Below, in pieces: positions 12,661 through 24,554 of a stretch of DNA of 64,000 nt. The notes under the pieces are model-generated. The model saw only the letters and a list, made by a program, of their open reading frames with translations. It did no database searches and was not told the DNA's origin. The stretch is taken from positions 88,954,888-89,018,887 of the forward strand of contig NC_084796.1 in the NCBI RefSeq assembly GCF_963169125.1. The letters run 5' to 3'. Position numbers and translations under genes: made by a program. The DNA is from Humulus lupulus (Eukaryota; Streptophyta; Magnoliopsida; Rosales; Cannabaceae). Numbering within the stretch: position 1 is the first letter of the stretch; each line of letters opens with the position of its first letter.

Positions 12661-13375
12661 CAGATTTTTTCCAGAATTAAAAAAAATAAATTACAAAATT
12701 CCTATACCCTAAAATGGCTTACAATTTTTGTATATCGAGAAAAAAAAAGAACATTTCCTAACCCAAAAATAACATTAAAACCAACCCTTAAGAACATAAA
12801 ATATTCATGCATAAATATCCATCCATTCATATATTACACATAATATAAAAATACATATGATGCCCACACAGTAATTAACATATACAGGGATTAATGATGG
12901 CTCTGGTACCAATTGTTAGGAAAGGTTCCTAGTGCGCAGCGGAAATTGCGATAATGGTATACAACAAAAAAATTCATATAAACAATCTTTATATGAGGAT
13001 CCTTTAATATGCAATATTTTAATCAATATATAATATGAATATGGAAAATAATACGAAACAATTTACCTCTTGTAGCCTATCAAAAATCATTGAGTCTATT
13101 CGTATGTATTTTAATCTACCTATCTTTGCTCGAGTACTCACACCTAGATCTTCCAAGACGTTCTCTACACCTCAAGATGTGGGTGGGCACATAGAGAAGA
13201 AGGATCAATTTTGTGAATCAAAAGTATTCTCAAAACATGAGACTTTTGATTATAGGCTAGAGAGAATACGTTTTTCTTTTTGTGAAAGAAATGATAGTCT
13301 TTCTTCTCTGTATAAATCTTGTCAAAACTTGTTGTTTCTATTTTCTATCAAATAGAATATATAGACATTATTACC

Positions 13376-13408
<33 letters not shown>
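13376..13408. repeat. (AAT)n microsatellite
   Basis: An uninterrupted run of about eleven AAT units lies in the copia LTR and is likely length-variable. Confidence 0.9.
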
Positions 13409-13409
<1 letters not shown>

Positions 13410-13552
13410 AGAAAAATCAATAATCAATCACCTTTTTATAATAATAATGATAGACAAAAATCTAATATTCCATTTTAAAATCCATTTTAAAATGTTTAAT
13501 TAATTAATTAAAAAATAAAAATGAAAAATCAATATCAGATAACATCTGATGT

Positions 13553-13591
13553 GCCACACGCATAGAGCAGTCCAAGCCCTATGCGTGTGGC
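13553..13591. other. Perfect 13-bp inverted repeat (hairpin)
   Basis: The arms GCCACACGCATAG (13553-13565) and CTATGCGTGTGGC (13579-13591) are perfectly complementary around a 13-nt loop. They form a GC-rich island in an AT-rich LTR. It is unlikely to be a terminator, since no T tract follows. Confidence 0.85.
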
Positions 13592-14949
13592 CTATCCTTG
13601 AAAAATAGAATTTTGATTTTTCATGTGTTTTTATTTTTAATTAATTAATAATTAGATATTCAAATTAGGTATCATCTTTTTAAGGAAAAAGATAACAACA
13701 TAACTTTCAAAATTCAAAATTTGAATTTCCATCATCATCTTATTATTAATTAAATGAATATAATAATCAAAACCAATTTTGACTTTCTCTATTTATTTAT
13801 TCACACTTAAATAAAATAATTGATTAACATCAATTTCTTTTATTTCTACGTAATTTCGAAATTACACAAATGCAATAATAAATTGTGCAACTTCAATTAT
13901 AACATAATTGCACATTTATCCCGAAGAATAAATATTTTCTCAAATAGCCCATTCACAGTTTAACCCTTGTATCAACTCTTACATTTATTAGTGTTGATAG
14001 AGCCGTCCCGGGGACCTATGGACCAATAATTTCAAGCTCCAATAAATAAAAGATTATTAACCAAAACTCTTTGATTCAATAATCATATTTATTAATCTCA
14101 TGATTATTCCACTATAAATATGAGACTGAACTCTTGAGAATTAAAGACATATATTTACTGAGTATTTTATTGTAATCACAAAGTGTTCATTGATATTATC
14201 ATTACATACAAATTAACCCTCTATTGATAATTCATAATTAAATGGGAATAAAATACAATTTTACCCTTTTAATTATATCTTGATTCCTAGTGTACCGTTG
14301 ACTTTACTAGTGAAGGTTAATTCATAATCTGATTATGAATTTGACGTCAATAACCTTTACAGTTCCAAAAGCCAACCCAAAAGGGAATCATCATTCAATC
14401 TATAAGAAGGTATAGATTCCATATCTGTTAAACTATGTCCCCAGCCATGTACATCATTGAGTTCCCAAAACAATTGTTCTTAGCCTGATCATTCTGACAA
14501 ACTGTAACGCATGAATCAAATGATCAAGTAACATATATAGGAGTTCATAGTAACTTCAAGATTAAGATCAGCTTGTATATGATCATCAGTTGATGTATTT
14601 TATAATACTACGAAATGGTATTTAAACAAGTATTATTAAAACACATCTGGTCCAGTTCTACATACTCTCAACATGCAAAGTACCTCCACTAAAGTGTCCT
14701 ACTACACTAGTAACCCGGATCTAGGTCACATGCATTCATAACATTAGGTTTATTATCTCAATCTCGATCCTTTCATACCAATATGAAATTGAGACCACAT
14801 AGATGAACTTAGAAATTTTATGATATTTACTTAATATTGTTAGCAATAATATAGTATATAAGCTACATATATACAATAATTCAATTCATTTATTTATTTC
14901 ATTAAAACCATTGTCTACTACAATTGCTTTTAGGGCACAATTCCCAACA

Positions 14950-16738
14950 ACACCGATGGCACGTACAATCCTTCAAAGCTAGATGAGTAGCTAAAGGGTA
15001 AACAAAAGGAAGGAATTGATTACTTTTACACGTATGCATCGGTTGCTAAGACAACCACAAAAAGAGTTTTATATGCCTTATCATCAATATATAACCTTTT
15101 ATGTTCATCAAATGGATGTCAAAACGACATTCCTAAATGAAGATTTCGACGAGGAGATTTATATGGAACAACCGGACAATTTTTTTCTAAGGAGAAATGA
15201 ACATAAAATGTGTAGGCTGGTTAAATCACTATATGGTTTAAAACAAGCACTGAAACAATGGCATGAGAAGTTTGATAAAGCTGTTGTTTCATATGGGTGT
15301 AGACAAAATAATGGACAAGTGCTTATACACTAAGACTTGTGATGGCTATGTCATATTGATGTGTCTATATATTGATGATTGTTGATTTTGAGTAATGGGA
15401 TGAGAGGCATAATAGAAACGAAGAGGGTTTTATCTTCCACTTTCTAAATGAAGGACCTTTGAGAGGTCGATACTTTCTTTGGTATAAAAATGAGAAGAAA
15501 TAGTGGGGGTTATGCCTTAAGTCAAGCTCACTTTGTTGAGAAATTGCTTGACAAGTTCAGTAATCTCAAAATCAAAAAGGCGAATACACCATTTGATTCA
15601 AGCATAAAGCTTGAAAAGAACAATGTTAGAGTAATTAGTAAACTAAGTGGGCTTTCTAGAAATCCAAGTATGGAACATTGAAAAGTGATTGAGAGAGTTC
15701 TAGAGTACCTTAAAAGGACCAAGAAGCTAGGCCTCCAATATTCAAAGTTCCTGAAGATACTTGAAGGATATTACAATGCGAGTTGGATATCAAGTGTAGG
15801 AGATAATATCTCCACAAGTGGTTGGGTGTTTATGTTCAAAAGAGGAGAGGTTTCTTAGGGCCCAAATAAACAATCATATATTTCACTTAACCATGGAGAA
15901 TGAGTTTATAACTCTAGCGACAAATGGCATAGAGGCCAAGTGGCTTAGGGATTTCATGAGGAATATCCCAATGGTGATAAACAAGCCACATTAGCTAGAG
16001 CTTATAATGGCATGAAAAGTCTAGACATATAAGTCTAATACATGAGTATATGAGACAATTTATTTGCGAAGGAATCATATCGATCTCATGTATAAAGACA
16101 AGTGAGAACTTATCAGATCCATTTAAAAAACCTCTTGCGAAGAGATTAGTAAGTTCTACTTCAAAAAGGATGGAACTAAAACTCCTAGAATAATATATTA
16201 ACCAATGATGGCAACCCAACTCCAAACTTGTGAACATCAAGGGCAAGAGTTCAATTGGTAAGAACAAGTTTTTGGGTGAATTGTTTCAACACTAACAAAA
16301 TCATGAGTTCCATCCAAGGATGGTTAGTTTTGGTTGCTACCGAGTGAGGGTTAACCCTAAGGCTTTTAATGAAGTTCAATTGTGTGCAACAAACATCTAT
16401 AAAGGTAGCAAAGATGTTGTAAGAACTTCACCTATAGGTGGTGCCGCCTCTCATGGGAGTTGGAATTTCTCCTAAAAAATTCCATGAAATGGATGAGCAC
16501 ATGACCATATGAGTACTAAGCGAGAAAAGTGGGAAAATGAATGGTCAAGTGGAGATATGTGTGGTATTAACAATTTTATCATTAAGGAGTACTTGGTTCA
16601 ATCTTTAAGATACCAATGACTTCGACGAGGCTCTGTAATGCTTTCACTTAGATAAAGTTCAAATCGAAAGATACTTTATTTTATGCACCAAAATTGTTAA
16701 GCTGGGAGGAAAAGATTATATTTAACCAAGTGGGGGAA
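14950..16738 (+). pseudogene. Ty1/copia RT-RNase H remnant
   Basis: The plus strand holds a decayed reverse transcriptase: MDVKTTFLNEDFDEEIYM and SLYGLKQALKQW (15110-15260), then a broken QAHFVEKLLDKF segment (15530-15560) and RNase H-like remains (STSGWVFMF near 15810). Frameshifts and many stops occur throughout, and the YVDD box is reduced to a weak YIDD-like remnant. The 5' half is missing; the left edge is where the minus-strand copia element begins. A purine tract, aagtgggggaatg, precedes the 3' LTR at 16739. Confidence 0.8.
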
Positions 16739-18069
16739 TGTTGAGATTGGTTAAATATAATGCTTAAGATGTTTACACGTTGAGGTATAAAACACTTAAC
16801 AGTTTCACTTAAAGAGAAGTGAAAACATGAGATTGTGTAGAATGCATCTAAAAGTGACTCTTGTGGGTCTAAAGTGATACAATGGGGTATCCAAAAAATT
16901 TCAAAATGTTTGGTAGCATTTGGAGCAATTTTAGGACCATTGGAAAGGTCCAAAATCAGAGAGGATGGTGATGCGTTGCCCCCTAAGTGGTGTAGCATCG
17001 CCAAAGTGCGAAGGGCTTCAAAAGCCCTAGCAAGCGATGCATCGCCTGCATGCAGGCAATACATCGCCTGGGCGGTCTTTTAGGGTCATACAATTTACGT
17101 AAAATGCTCCAAATGATGTGTTTTAAATGCTCTAATCCTATTAGTTAGACTAATGATGATGCCTACACTATATATATGGGTTATTATAGTTGAAAAGCCA
17201 TGATCACACTTTCCAACTCTCTCTCTAAACTCATTCTCTCTCTAGCTTTCTAAGACCAAAGTTTTCTCCAAGAAACTCATCAAACTTTGCTTATCTTGCA
17301 TGAGTTTTAAGGCTTGTTCAATCCCAAATCTCATTCTACTTAGTTGAAGCTTCAAGCAATTGGGATGGCTTGGAATAGAGATTTTGGACAACAATATTAC
17401 TATTGTGTATAAGCCTTAGAAATTCCCAAAGTTTGAAGATTCAAGTTGTCTCTCTAACCCTAATCTTGTATTTTGTAATCCTATTATGTTTTTCATTGTT
17501 AGTATTGATGATTAAATGTATCTAAATTCATCTTATCATCATTTAATCATTTAGTTATCTATATTCAAGATTAACATTCGTACCATGAACATGTTTATTT
17601 GATTATCAAGAATTGCTTTCATACTTTGAATTTGAATTTCGATCAACATCTAGGGTTTGGAATATTGCATTATTATCATTATTCATTGTTAATTTTCAAA
17701 GAGTAAAGTCATATATTCCAAACATCAACTTGGTAGACTTTGGTGTGAGTCTCAATCAGATCAACACGTGGATAGAAAGATTGTTTGATAATACAAAAAG
17801 ACTCAAGGATTCTTGATAGACGTCAAGATGTATTCTTTTTCCGTTGTGAACATGATTTTCTATTTTAATATCAACAATAAGAAAGTAAATGATGTAATAA
17901 AGTAGTTCATTTTCAATATAATGATTACTTGAGAAATAAAAAAAAATGAAAATGTAATTGCATTAGTCCATAAATTTTAGTTTTCTTAGCTTTAATTAGT
18001 TTTTGTTTCTATTCATAATTCTCATATATAGAGTAATTTACAATTAACAAGCTGGGGTAAAATTCAACA
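16739..18069 (+). repeat. 3' LTR of the copia remnant (1331 bp)
   Basis: The LTR starts TGTTGA right after the polypurine tract gtgggggaa and ends TCAACA, a perfect 6-bp terminal inverted repeat. It contains the palindromes GCGATGCATCGC (17034-17045) and CCTGCATGCAGG (17045-17056) and a hairpin GGGCTTcaaAAGCCC (17013-17027). The upstream target duplication is not in the window, so the right end rests on the terminal inverted repeat alone. Confidence 0.65.
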
Positions 18070-20764
18070 ACCATTTATTTGGTGACTCGAGAATAAACAA
18101 ATTGGAATTTGTTTGGGAAAGCTATAATTTTTTCATTCATTTCTTGTGTTGGCATTTGGGATGTATTTGGAATTGTGACTACACTAAGTGGAATGAGTTG
18201 CCTACACCATTTTTAATTATAGAATTTATTATTTATGAAGAAGAGGTAGAAGGAGGAAATTATGTTATGAGGTTAATGAGAAGTTATTCGAGGGATAAGC
18301 TTCTAAATGACTTAAACGACCATTGAAGGATTCGTCCAAGATGATGTATTTTTTATGAAGGGTTCATGCCCTACTTATAGGGAATGATAATCTTACTTAA
18401 GTAGGATGAGACCTATCTTAGCGAGAAAATTTGGGATTGATAAGCTTGATCTTTACTTAGCTGCTTAGAAAGCTCTAAATTTTTACTTAGTGGTTAAGAA
18501 TCCTCGAAGTTTTAAATTTAATGACTAAGAAAGTTGAGCAATTTACTTAGCAACTAATAAAGTTCAAAATAGATAAACTTGAACTTTAATTGTCCAAATT
18601 AAATAATATCATCACTCAATAAATACTTACATGAAAAATATATGAAATTTGTTATTTTAGACACATCTTTTTTTATCATTTTGTAATGTAAAAAAAAAAT
18701 TGTACAATATAAAATGTTTATTTATTTGTCTTATAACAAAAAACAATCATTTTAATTAGAATTTTATAATAAACTTCATATCAGTTCAAAATTTAAAGTA
18801 AAAGTAAAAAAAAAATAACTAAAATAACTAACCATAAACTTAAAACTTACTAATTTCATTTAAAAAACGTACACATTCGTAAAGAAATATATATATATAT
18901 ATATTTATATAAAATTATTATAATAATATAAAATAAAATTGACAACAGACAAAAAACAATATGAAAATATAATTTTGTATGGATAAGTATACAGTAATAG
19001 ATATATATATATGTATTTTTTATTAATATTATTGTAATAGGTTATAATGAATATGCTTACAAATTTTGTTGTTGATAGGAAGGTGAATATTGGGTGTAAA
19101 TTTTAGTGCCATAGTTTGTTACTTTTTGATTAAGATATGTTCAAAACCGACCTATAATTGATTAAAAAAAATAAAATATAAAGAGAGAAGAGTTGGGGTT
19201 TTTTTTTTTTGAATGAAAGATGCCCCTACAACAGGGGAGGCTAGAAGAGTTGGATTTAATTGGAGAACTACCGTAGTTTCTGCCAATGTTATTATGCTGG
19301 CATAAAAAGATGGGAGAATTTGATTTGGAAGGAGCCGTGGCGGCAGGAGAAGAGCTTAGATAAGCTCGTTGCATGATCCCATGTGGCTATCACAGGACCT
19401 TCCTACGTGTTTCGGCAGAAATCGTATAAATCAAGCGTCCATCTTTTTTAAGGACTGCAAATTTGGATTTTTGTCTCTTTGTAGCAGAAGATGCGAAAAA
19501 TCCAAATGATTGGAAGCTTTGTATTTTCTAGCTCTAGGGTATGGCTGTCTTTTACTTGTGTTTTACATGGATTATGACACCTGAGTGACTTCACCCCTTG
19601 AGACCCAGAATAGTCAACTTATTCTTTCTGACTTACTTTCTTATATATTTTTTACATAAAAAAATGAGAGAAAAATAATGCTTTGAACATAACTAAAATT
19701 ATACTTTCTTGATCAATTTGCATGCATCTTTGGCACACAATTATAATTTAATTTAAGGTGACTATAATTTACATGGAAATTTAATGACTATAAACACAGG
19801 ATTTTACAATGATGCTCCTACTTAAATTCATATATATATATATATATATAAAATGAGATAATATATTAGAAATTGGTGGAGGATGTCTTCCATCCAACAA
19901 AGTTCATTATTTAGTCTAAAGATATGCTTAACCTACTACATAAACTACTAACACAAAGTGGAGCTACCCTAAATACAATAAAGTTCTTTTATCTAAGCAA
20001 ATAAGACTTCCAATTCATTTGCATATACATACTTATTATTTACAGCTAACATTGTAGAGAGGGAGCTGAAAAATTACCCTGAGCTTTGAAACACTTTTTT
20101 TTTTTTTTAAAAGTCAATCTCAAATGTAAGGTTTTTTTTTAAAAAAAAATTCTTAATTAAGATCAAATTTCCCACGCCTTAAAGATATGATATTATATGA
20201 TTGATGTATGCTAGTAATTTGAAATTAGTTCCAAGAAAAACACATAGAGAAATGTCGCTGGAGTGTGAGGACTCACACCATTGATTCCTTTTTAATTCTC
20301 CATAAAAGAAAAAAACCACAGAAAACTAATAGAGATTTGTTGCATATGCTTAACACAACAAAATCATCAAAATGAAAATTTACCCATTTCTACTTGTAAG
20401 ATTTCATTATTACCCAAAATTGTGAACCCATGAAGAAAATTAGTGGGATTGGCAATCTGAGTCTGGTGTTGATATAAATTAGACTAAGCCATAATAGAAG
20501 GCGAGGATAGGTCCCTATAGGAAAGTTGATAGAGGCAAAGCATATCCGATTCCTGCTCATGCTTCTTTTAGCTACCACATATTTTGTGGAAAATCTCTAT
20601 CACAACCAATGTGACATCAAAGGAGTGGGACCATAAATGACAAGGAAATGCGAAAGTGTCCAAAAACCCAAGCTCTCCCACTTAAAGAGTTTCATATATT
20701 GATGATTCATTTTCACAAATACATAGAGAGTAAAAAGAGAGAGAAAGAGAAGTATCATATGAGT
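18070..20764. other. Intergenic region upstream of the PIF7-like gene
   Basis: The region is AT-rich and no gene is recognised. It holds diverged short repeats around the word ttacttag (about 18440-18600), AT microsatellites at 18887-18905 and 19829-19850, and a GA-rich tract (20724-20751) just before the start codon that probably lies in the 5' untranslated region. The promoter of the bHLH gene must lie here, but no convincing TATA box can be assigned. Confidence 0.5.
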
Positions 20765-23560
20765 ATGAGTCATTACGTTGTACCAAAATGGAATCTAAGG
20801 CACCAAAGACAAGAACAAGTTGAAGGAGAAGAGGGAAACAGATCCTCTCACGTGCAGACTCACAGTAGTAGTAGTAATAGTGCTCACCTTGTCCCCATGT
20901 ATGCACCATTTCTCTATTGAGATTTCGCCCTATTCTTTCTTATGCTCTGCATATAATTGTTTAGATCTCTTACGTGTGATTTTCTTTCTTCTCTTTTGCT
21001 GTTCTATCTACATGAAAAACAATCACTTTTTAATTATTCTTATGTGCTACTATTTTGGAGAAGACTATTTTTCTTTTCTTATTTCAAACACTTTATATTA
21101 AAATCTTTCTTGAGACTCACATTTATGCCTTTCAAAAGAGTTATTCTTTTTTAATCACCATGAATATGATTTTCGGGTGATTTTCACAAAAAGAGCAAAG
21201 TGTCTAATCCTTTTTTCTTTTCTTTTTTTACACAATGTTCTCTACTTTATTTTCTCTTTTTCATCTTGTTTGGCTATATTTTGCTAGATTTATTTTCATC
21301 TCAAAAACTACACATATGTTATTTTTGATGTCATTATCTAGCTTTTCTCTATATTTTTCTTTTTGTTTACTCTACACTATGGCACTTATTAAGAAGACCC
21401 TTAACCTTAATTGTTAAATAGTTTGTTTTTTTAATCCTTGCTTTATCTCCTTCCCAATTATTAGTTAATGCTAGCAGAAAAAAAAATTCCTTCTAAAAAT
21501 TAACTCTTTTCGTACCATCATGTGCCCAAAGACTTATAACACATTCAACTTTGTTTTGTTCTGTTATTTTCCATCCACTTTGTCTCATTCGTTAAAAAAC
21601 ATTAAAAAAAACATTCTATATTTCCAACCATACGATTGCATTCAATTCCTAGCCTCAGGATATTGTTTTTAACTCACTCATGTTATTTCTTGAAAAAAAA
21701 ATGTTAGATCGAGATGTAATAATGAAGTTAAGGAGCTAACGTGGGAGAATGGCCACCTAGCCATGCATGGGCTTGGTGGGCTTCTTCCCTCAGGCCCAAT
21801 AAAGCCCACATCGGGTAGAACTGGTGACACACTAGAATCTATAGTCCACCAAGCTACAACATGCAACAATCAAGTTCAAGACCCCTATGTGACATATCAT
21901 GGACAGACCCCGGCCACAATGGGCTCCGAAATTGTTGCACCCTCCGGTGGAAAACGGGCGGAAAACGCCTTCCAGGCCCCGCCGGTGATGAGAAAGCGAA
22001 ATCGGTCAAATTCTAACCATGATGGGATGAGTTTTAGTAGCAATTGTGGCATTCAGGAAGAGCAAGGAGGCCCAAGTGCTTGTGCTTGTGCTAGTGCAAC
22101 ATTTTGCAAGGAAAATGACACAACTATGATGACATGGGCTTCCTTTGAATCCCCCCAAAGCTTGAAGAATAAAAGTACTGATGAGGATTCAGCCTGTCAT
22201 GGTGGCTTGGTAAAAAAAACAAAAACATATGTTTATATTGGATTTTGAAATTGTATAAAGTAGAACATGTTCTTAGGGACACTGACTAATGACTATGCTA
22301 ATGTCATAAAGCCTAGCTTGCAAGGAAAGTTATCAAAATTTGGTAACATCAACCAATTTGAAAACTTCCAAGCAAAAATTACATAAAACAATTCCCTCAT
22401 GAAAATGTTGGCATTTTTAAATTGAATTTGGTTCTTAACTACTGTTACAATTATTGTGTCAAACAATCTTTTCTAAACTTAAAATGTGTGTAACAGGAGA
22501 ACCAAGATGAAGACCAAGAGACCAAAGGTGAATCCAGACGCTCTAACTCAACAAGAAGTCGCGCTGCTGCTATCCATAACCAATCAGAACGGGTATACAA
22601 ATTCGTACTAAAAGGCTTTGTGATCATCAATAGAAACATTTGCAGTGATGTTTAGCATATGAAATATTTGTATAGCTTCTATGCAACCTATTTGAAATTA
22701 GTTTTTAAGGCTTTTTATTTGTTATAGAGGCGAAGAGATAGGATTAACCAGAAGATGAAAGCCCTGCAAAAGTTGGTACCAAATGCAAGTAAGGTGAGTG
22801 ATACATTACAACAAACATAGTGCTGCCTTTTCTTTTTATGATTTTTTTCTTAATATGTGTATGTTATATGTATTCCTTTACAGACTGATAAGGCTTCAAT
22901 GCTTGATGAGGTGATTGACTACTTAAAGCAACTTCAAACTCAAGTTCAAGTGATGAGCAGTGTGAGAAACATGTCACCTCAAACGGTGATGTCTTTGGGA
23001 ATGCAACAACAACTGCAGATGTCAATGCTGGCCCGGATGGGAATGGGGATGGGGATGGGGATGGGAGTTGGGGTGGGAATGGGAATGCTTGACATGAGCT
23101 CTGTAGCAAGATCTTCACCTCAGGCTCTCCCTTCACTCATCCACCCCACTGCAGCCACTACCACAGGCTCAACTTTTGTTCTGCCGCCATTCATGGTGCC
23201 ACCAATGCTTATGGCTCAAGCTTCAAAGCCTGGCACTGCAGACACCTCTAGTTCTTCTTTAGTTCCTTTACCTGATCCTTATTGTGCTCTTATGGCCCAA
23301 GTATGATCCACAGTTAACCTTTTGACTTATACCTTTCTTATTACTTTCTATAATCTCTTTTACTGAATGATTAAAAGAAAAATCTCACTGAAGTTAAATG
23401 CCATTTGTATTTAAATATTTTCTTACACTTCTGTTATTGTTTTTGTATTTTTCTGTAGTCAATGAATATGGAGCTCTACAACAAGATGGCAGCATTGTAC
23501 AGTCACCAAGTTAATCAGACCAGACAAGCATCAAAGAGTTCTAAGTCAAGTCAAGTTTAA
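20765..23560 (+). CDS. PIF7-like: Phytochrome-interacting bHLH factor, PIF7/UNE10-like
   Basis: Six exons are predicted: 20765-20898, 21714-22209, 22497-22592, 22728-22793, 22884-23300 and 23459-23560. All introns are GT-AG and the sum is 437 codons including TAA. Exon 1 gives an N terminus MSHYVVPKWNLRHQRQEQVE, typical of this group; an in-frame ATG lies two codons upstream. Exon 2 carries the active phytochrome-B-binding motif ELTWENGH (residues 52-59), with His where the family has Gln. A bHLH domain spans about residues 232-285, with the G-box-contacting residues His237, Glu241 and Arg245. A Met-Gly run follows (about 316-332), and the C terminus DPYCALMAQSMNMELYNKMA resembles PIF7. By family it is a nuclear repressor/activator of light and shade responses that binds CACGTG. 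The first acceptor could also be six bases upstream. PIF7 versus UNE10/PIF8 is not resolved. Confidence 0.88.
20849..20854. promoter_or_regulatory. G-box CACGTG in exon 1
   Basis: A perfect palindromic G-box lies in the first coding exon, 85 bases after the start codon. PIF proteins bind this word, so self-binding is possible, but a single hexamer can occur by chance. Confidence 0.35.
23039..23083 (+). repeat. GGGGAT repeat with G-quadruplex potential in exon 5
   Basis: Eight runs of three or four G are separated by one to four bases on the coding strand, built from gggaat/ggggat units. They encode the alternating Met-Gly/Val-Gly stretch. The pattern meets the usual G3+N1-7 rule for a quadruplex twice over and would be present in the mRNA. 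Confidence 0.8.
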
Positions 23561-24118
23561 GATTAAGAAGTACTAATAGTAAAAAAATTGACAATATTAT
23601 AAAGTATTGTAGAAGCTATTGGCTGGACAATGTCTATATTTTATATTTATCTACCTAATTTAAAATTATTATTCTCCTCTTTCTCCATAATTCCCTAATG
23701 TTGCTGTTATTTTTTCTTTTGGTTAAATGCATAGCTTTTATCTATTCTAATACTCAACCAACATAAATCAAGTATGTTTACTTGTATGTAATGTGAATAT
23801 GAAAAGAAAAATAGTACCAAGACAATATTCTCGAAATGAAAGAAACAAACTGAGTTGTGGTTGTCCCTTACTTAAAACTTTTTGTATTAGAATAGAATTC
23901 TTCAAAGAATAGGACGTGTCAAGTATATCAAGGTCAAATTTGTTTATGTTTGAACTTATAAGGACCACGTTGAAGAGATCCCATGTTTTGTCCATATATA
24001 TGATTGTTGAAAAATGAATTTAGCATTAATAGTACATCAAAATTAGTATCATTTACTGGATGTATTTTATCTGAACTCTAAGTAGGAATCTTTAACATTA
24101 GCTACTTGTATATCACTC
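23561..24118. other. 3' flank of the PIF7-like gene
   Basis: This holds the 3' untranslated region, without a single clear polyadenylation signal (AT-rich, ataa/aata words near 23570-23650), then AT-rich intergenic DNA. No gene is seen. Confidence 0.4.
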
Positions 24119-24549
24119 TGTGGAGGTTAGTTAAATTAGTTAGTATGCCACTTCAGCAGCTCGACCAACCTTTACATTCTGAACACATTTTACAGTTTAT
24201 ACAATTAGCTCTCTTGTATAAAGTCTGTGCCTGTAAATTCTTCTCTTATTAGATTCTGTGTTCATTTTTCTTCAAGAACCTAGAATCTCTGTTTTGTAAG
24301 GAGCTTTGATCTCCATTGTTTGTAACCGAGAATTTGTAATTAAGCTAAGGAGCTAATAAAGACTACAAGCCTAATAGGCTGTTCTCCCGTGGAGTAGACA
24401 AGAGATTCATCATCTCTTGATTGAACCCCGTAATTTTGTGACATGTGTTTACTTTGCTATTGTTTTATCATGTCTCATTTTGATGTTTATGATCAAATAC
24501 TGTGCTTAGTCACTTGTTTGTTCTTGCTTTGTGTGGTTTGATCACCACA
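24119..24549 (+). mobile_element. Solo LTR, 431 bp, TSD cactc
   Basis: It starts TGTGG and ends CCACA, a perfect 5-bp terminal inverted repeat, and is flanked by the direct repeat cactc at 24114-24118 and 24550-24554. A segment with ctcccgtggagtagacaa and gattgaaccccgtaa is typical of short copia LTRs. No internal sequence remains. It lies about 560 bp after the stop codon of the PIF7-like gene and has the same orientation. Confidence 0.8.
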
Positions 24550-24554
24550 CACTC

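Larger units (their letters stand above)
8705..12913 (-). other. Untranslated leader of the minus-strand copia element
   Basis: This stretch separates the 5' LTR (ending at 12914) from the gag ATG at 8704. It starts with a primer-binding site, tTGGTACCAGAGCC, differing by one base from the common initiator-Met site TGGTATCAGAGCC (12913-12898). It contains a GC-rich patch (about 12390-12660), a 2.4-kb solo LTR insertion (9784-12165) and otherwise AT-rich DNA without supported genes. Without the insertion the leader is about 1.8 kb; the second copia element in the window (30210-32600) also has a long leader with a GC patch. Confidence 0.7.
12914..14949 (-). repeat. 5' LTR of the minus-strand copia element (2036 bp)
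   Basis: Read on the minus strand it starts TGTTGGGAATTGTGCCC at 14949 and ends ..CCTAACA at 12914, followed at once by the primer-binding site. The TGTTGGG..TGCCCTA start resembles the copia LTR at 28353, so the two families are related. It contains an (AAT)n microsatellite and a strong hairpin. Its outer edge abuts an older copia pol remnant at 14950, into which this element seems to have inserted. Confidence 0.75.

Noticed and set aside
12329..12843. Several overlapping open frames on both strands (Ala/Pro/Cys-rich)
   Set aside because: They come from a GC-rich low-complexity patch open in many frames at once; no start context, domain or splice structure supports them.
19162..19374. 70-codon minus-strand open frame upstream of the PIF7-like gene
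   Set aside because: It is low-complexity Ser/Asn-rich with no domain and a poly-T/poly-F end; it is probably chance.
20648..20764. 37-codon upstream extension of PIF7-like exon 1
   Set aside because: The frame is open, but the family N terminus begins MSH.., and the upstream part is a GA-rich tract that fits an untranslated region.
22210..22248. Extension of exon 2 past 22209 to the in-frame stop
   Set aside because: A GTAAAA donor follows Leu at 22207-22209, and exon 3 continues the conserved protein in phase; the tail is intron.
22864..23136. Minus-strand open frame opposite PIF7-like exon 5
   Set aside because: It is a shadow of the Met-Gly/G-rich coding sequence; no domain is seen.
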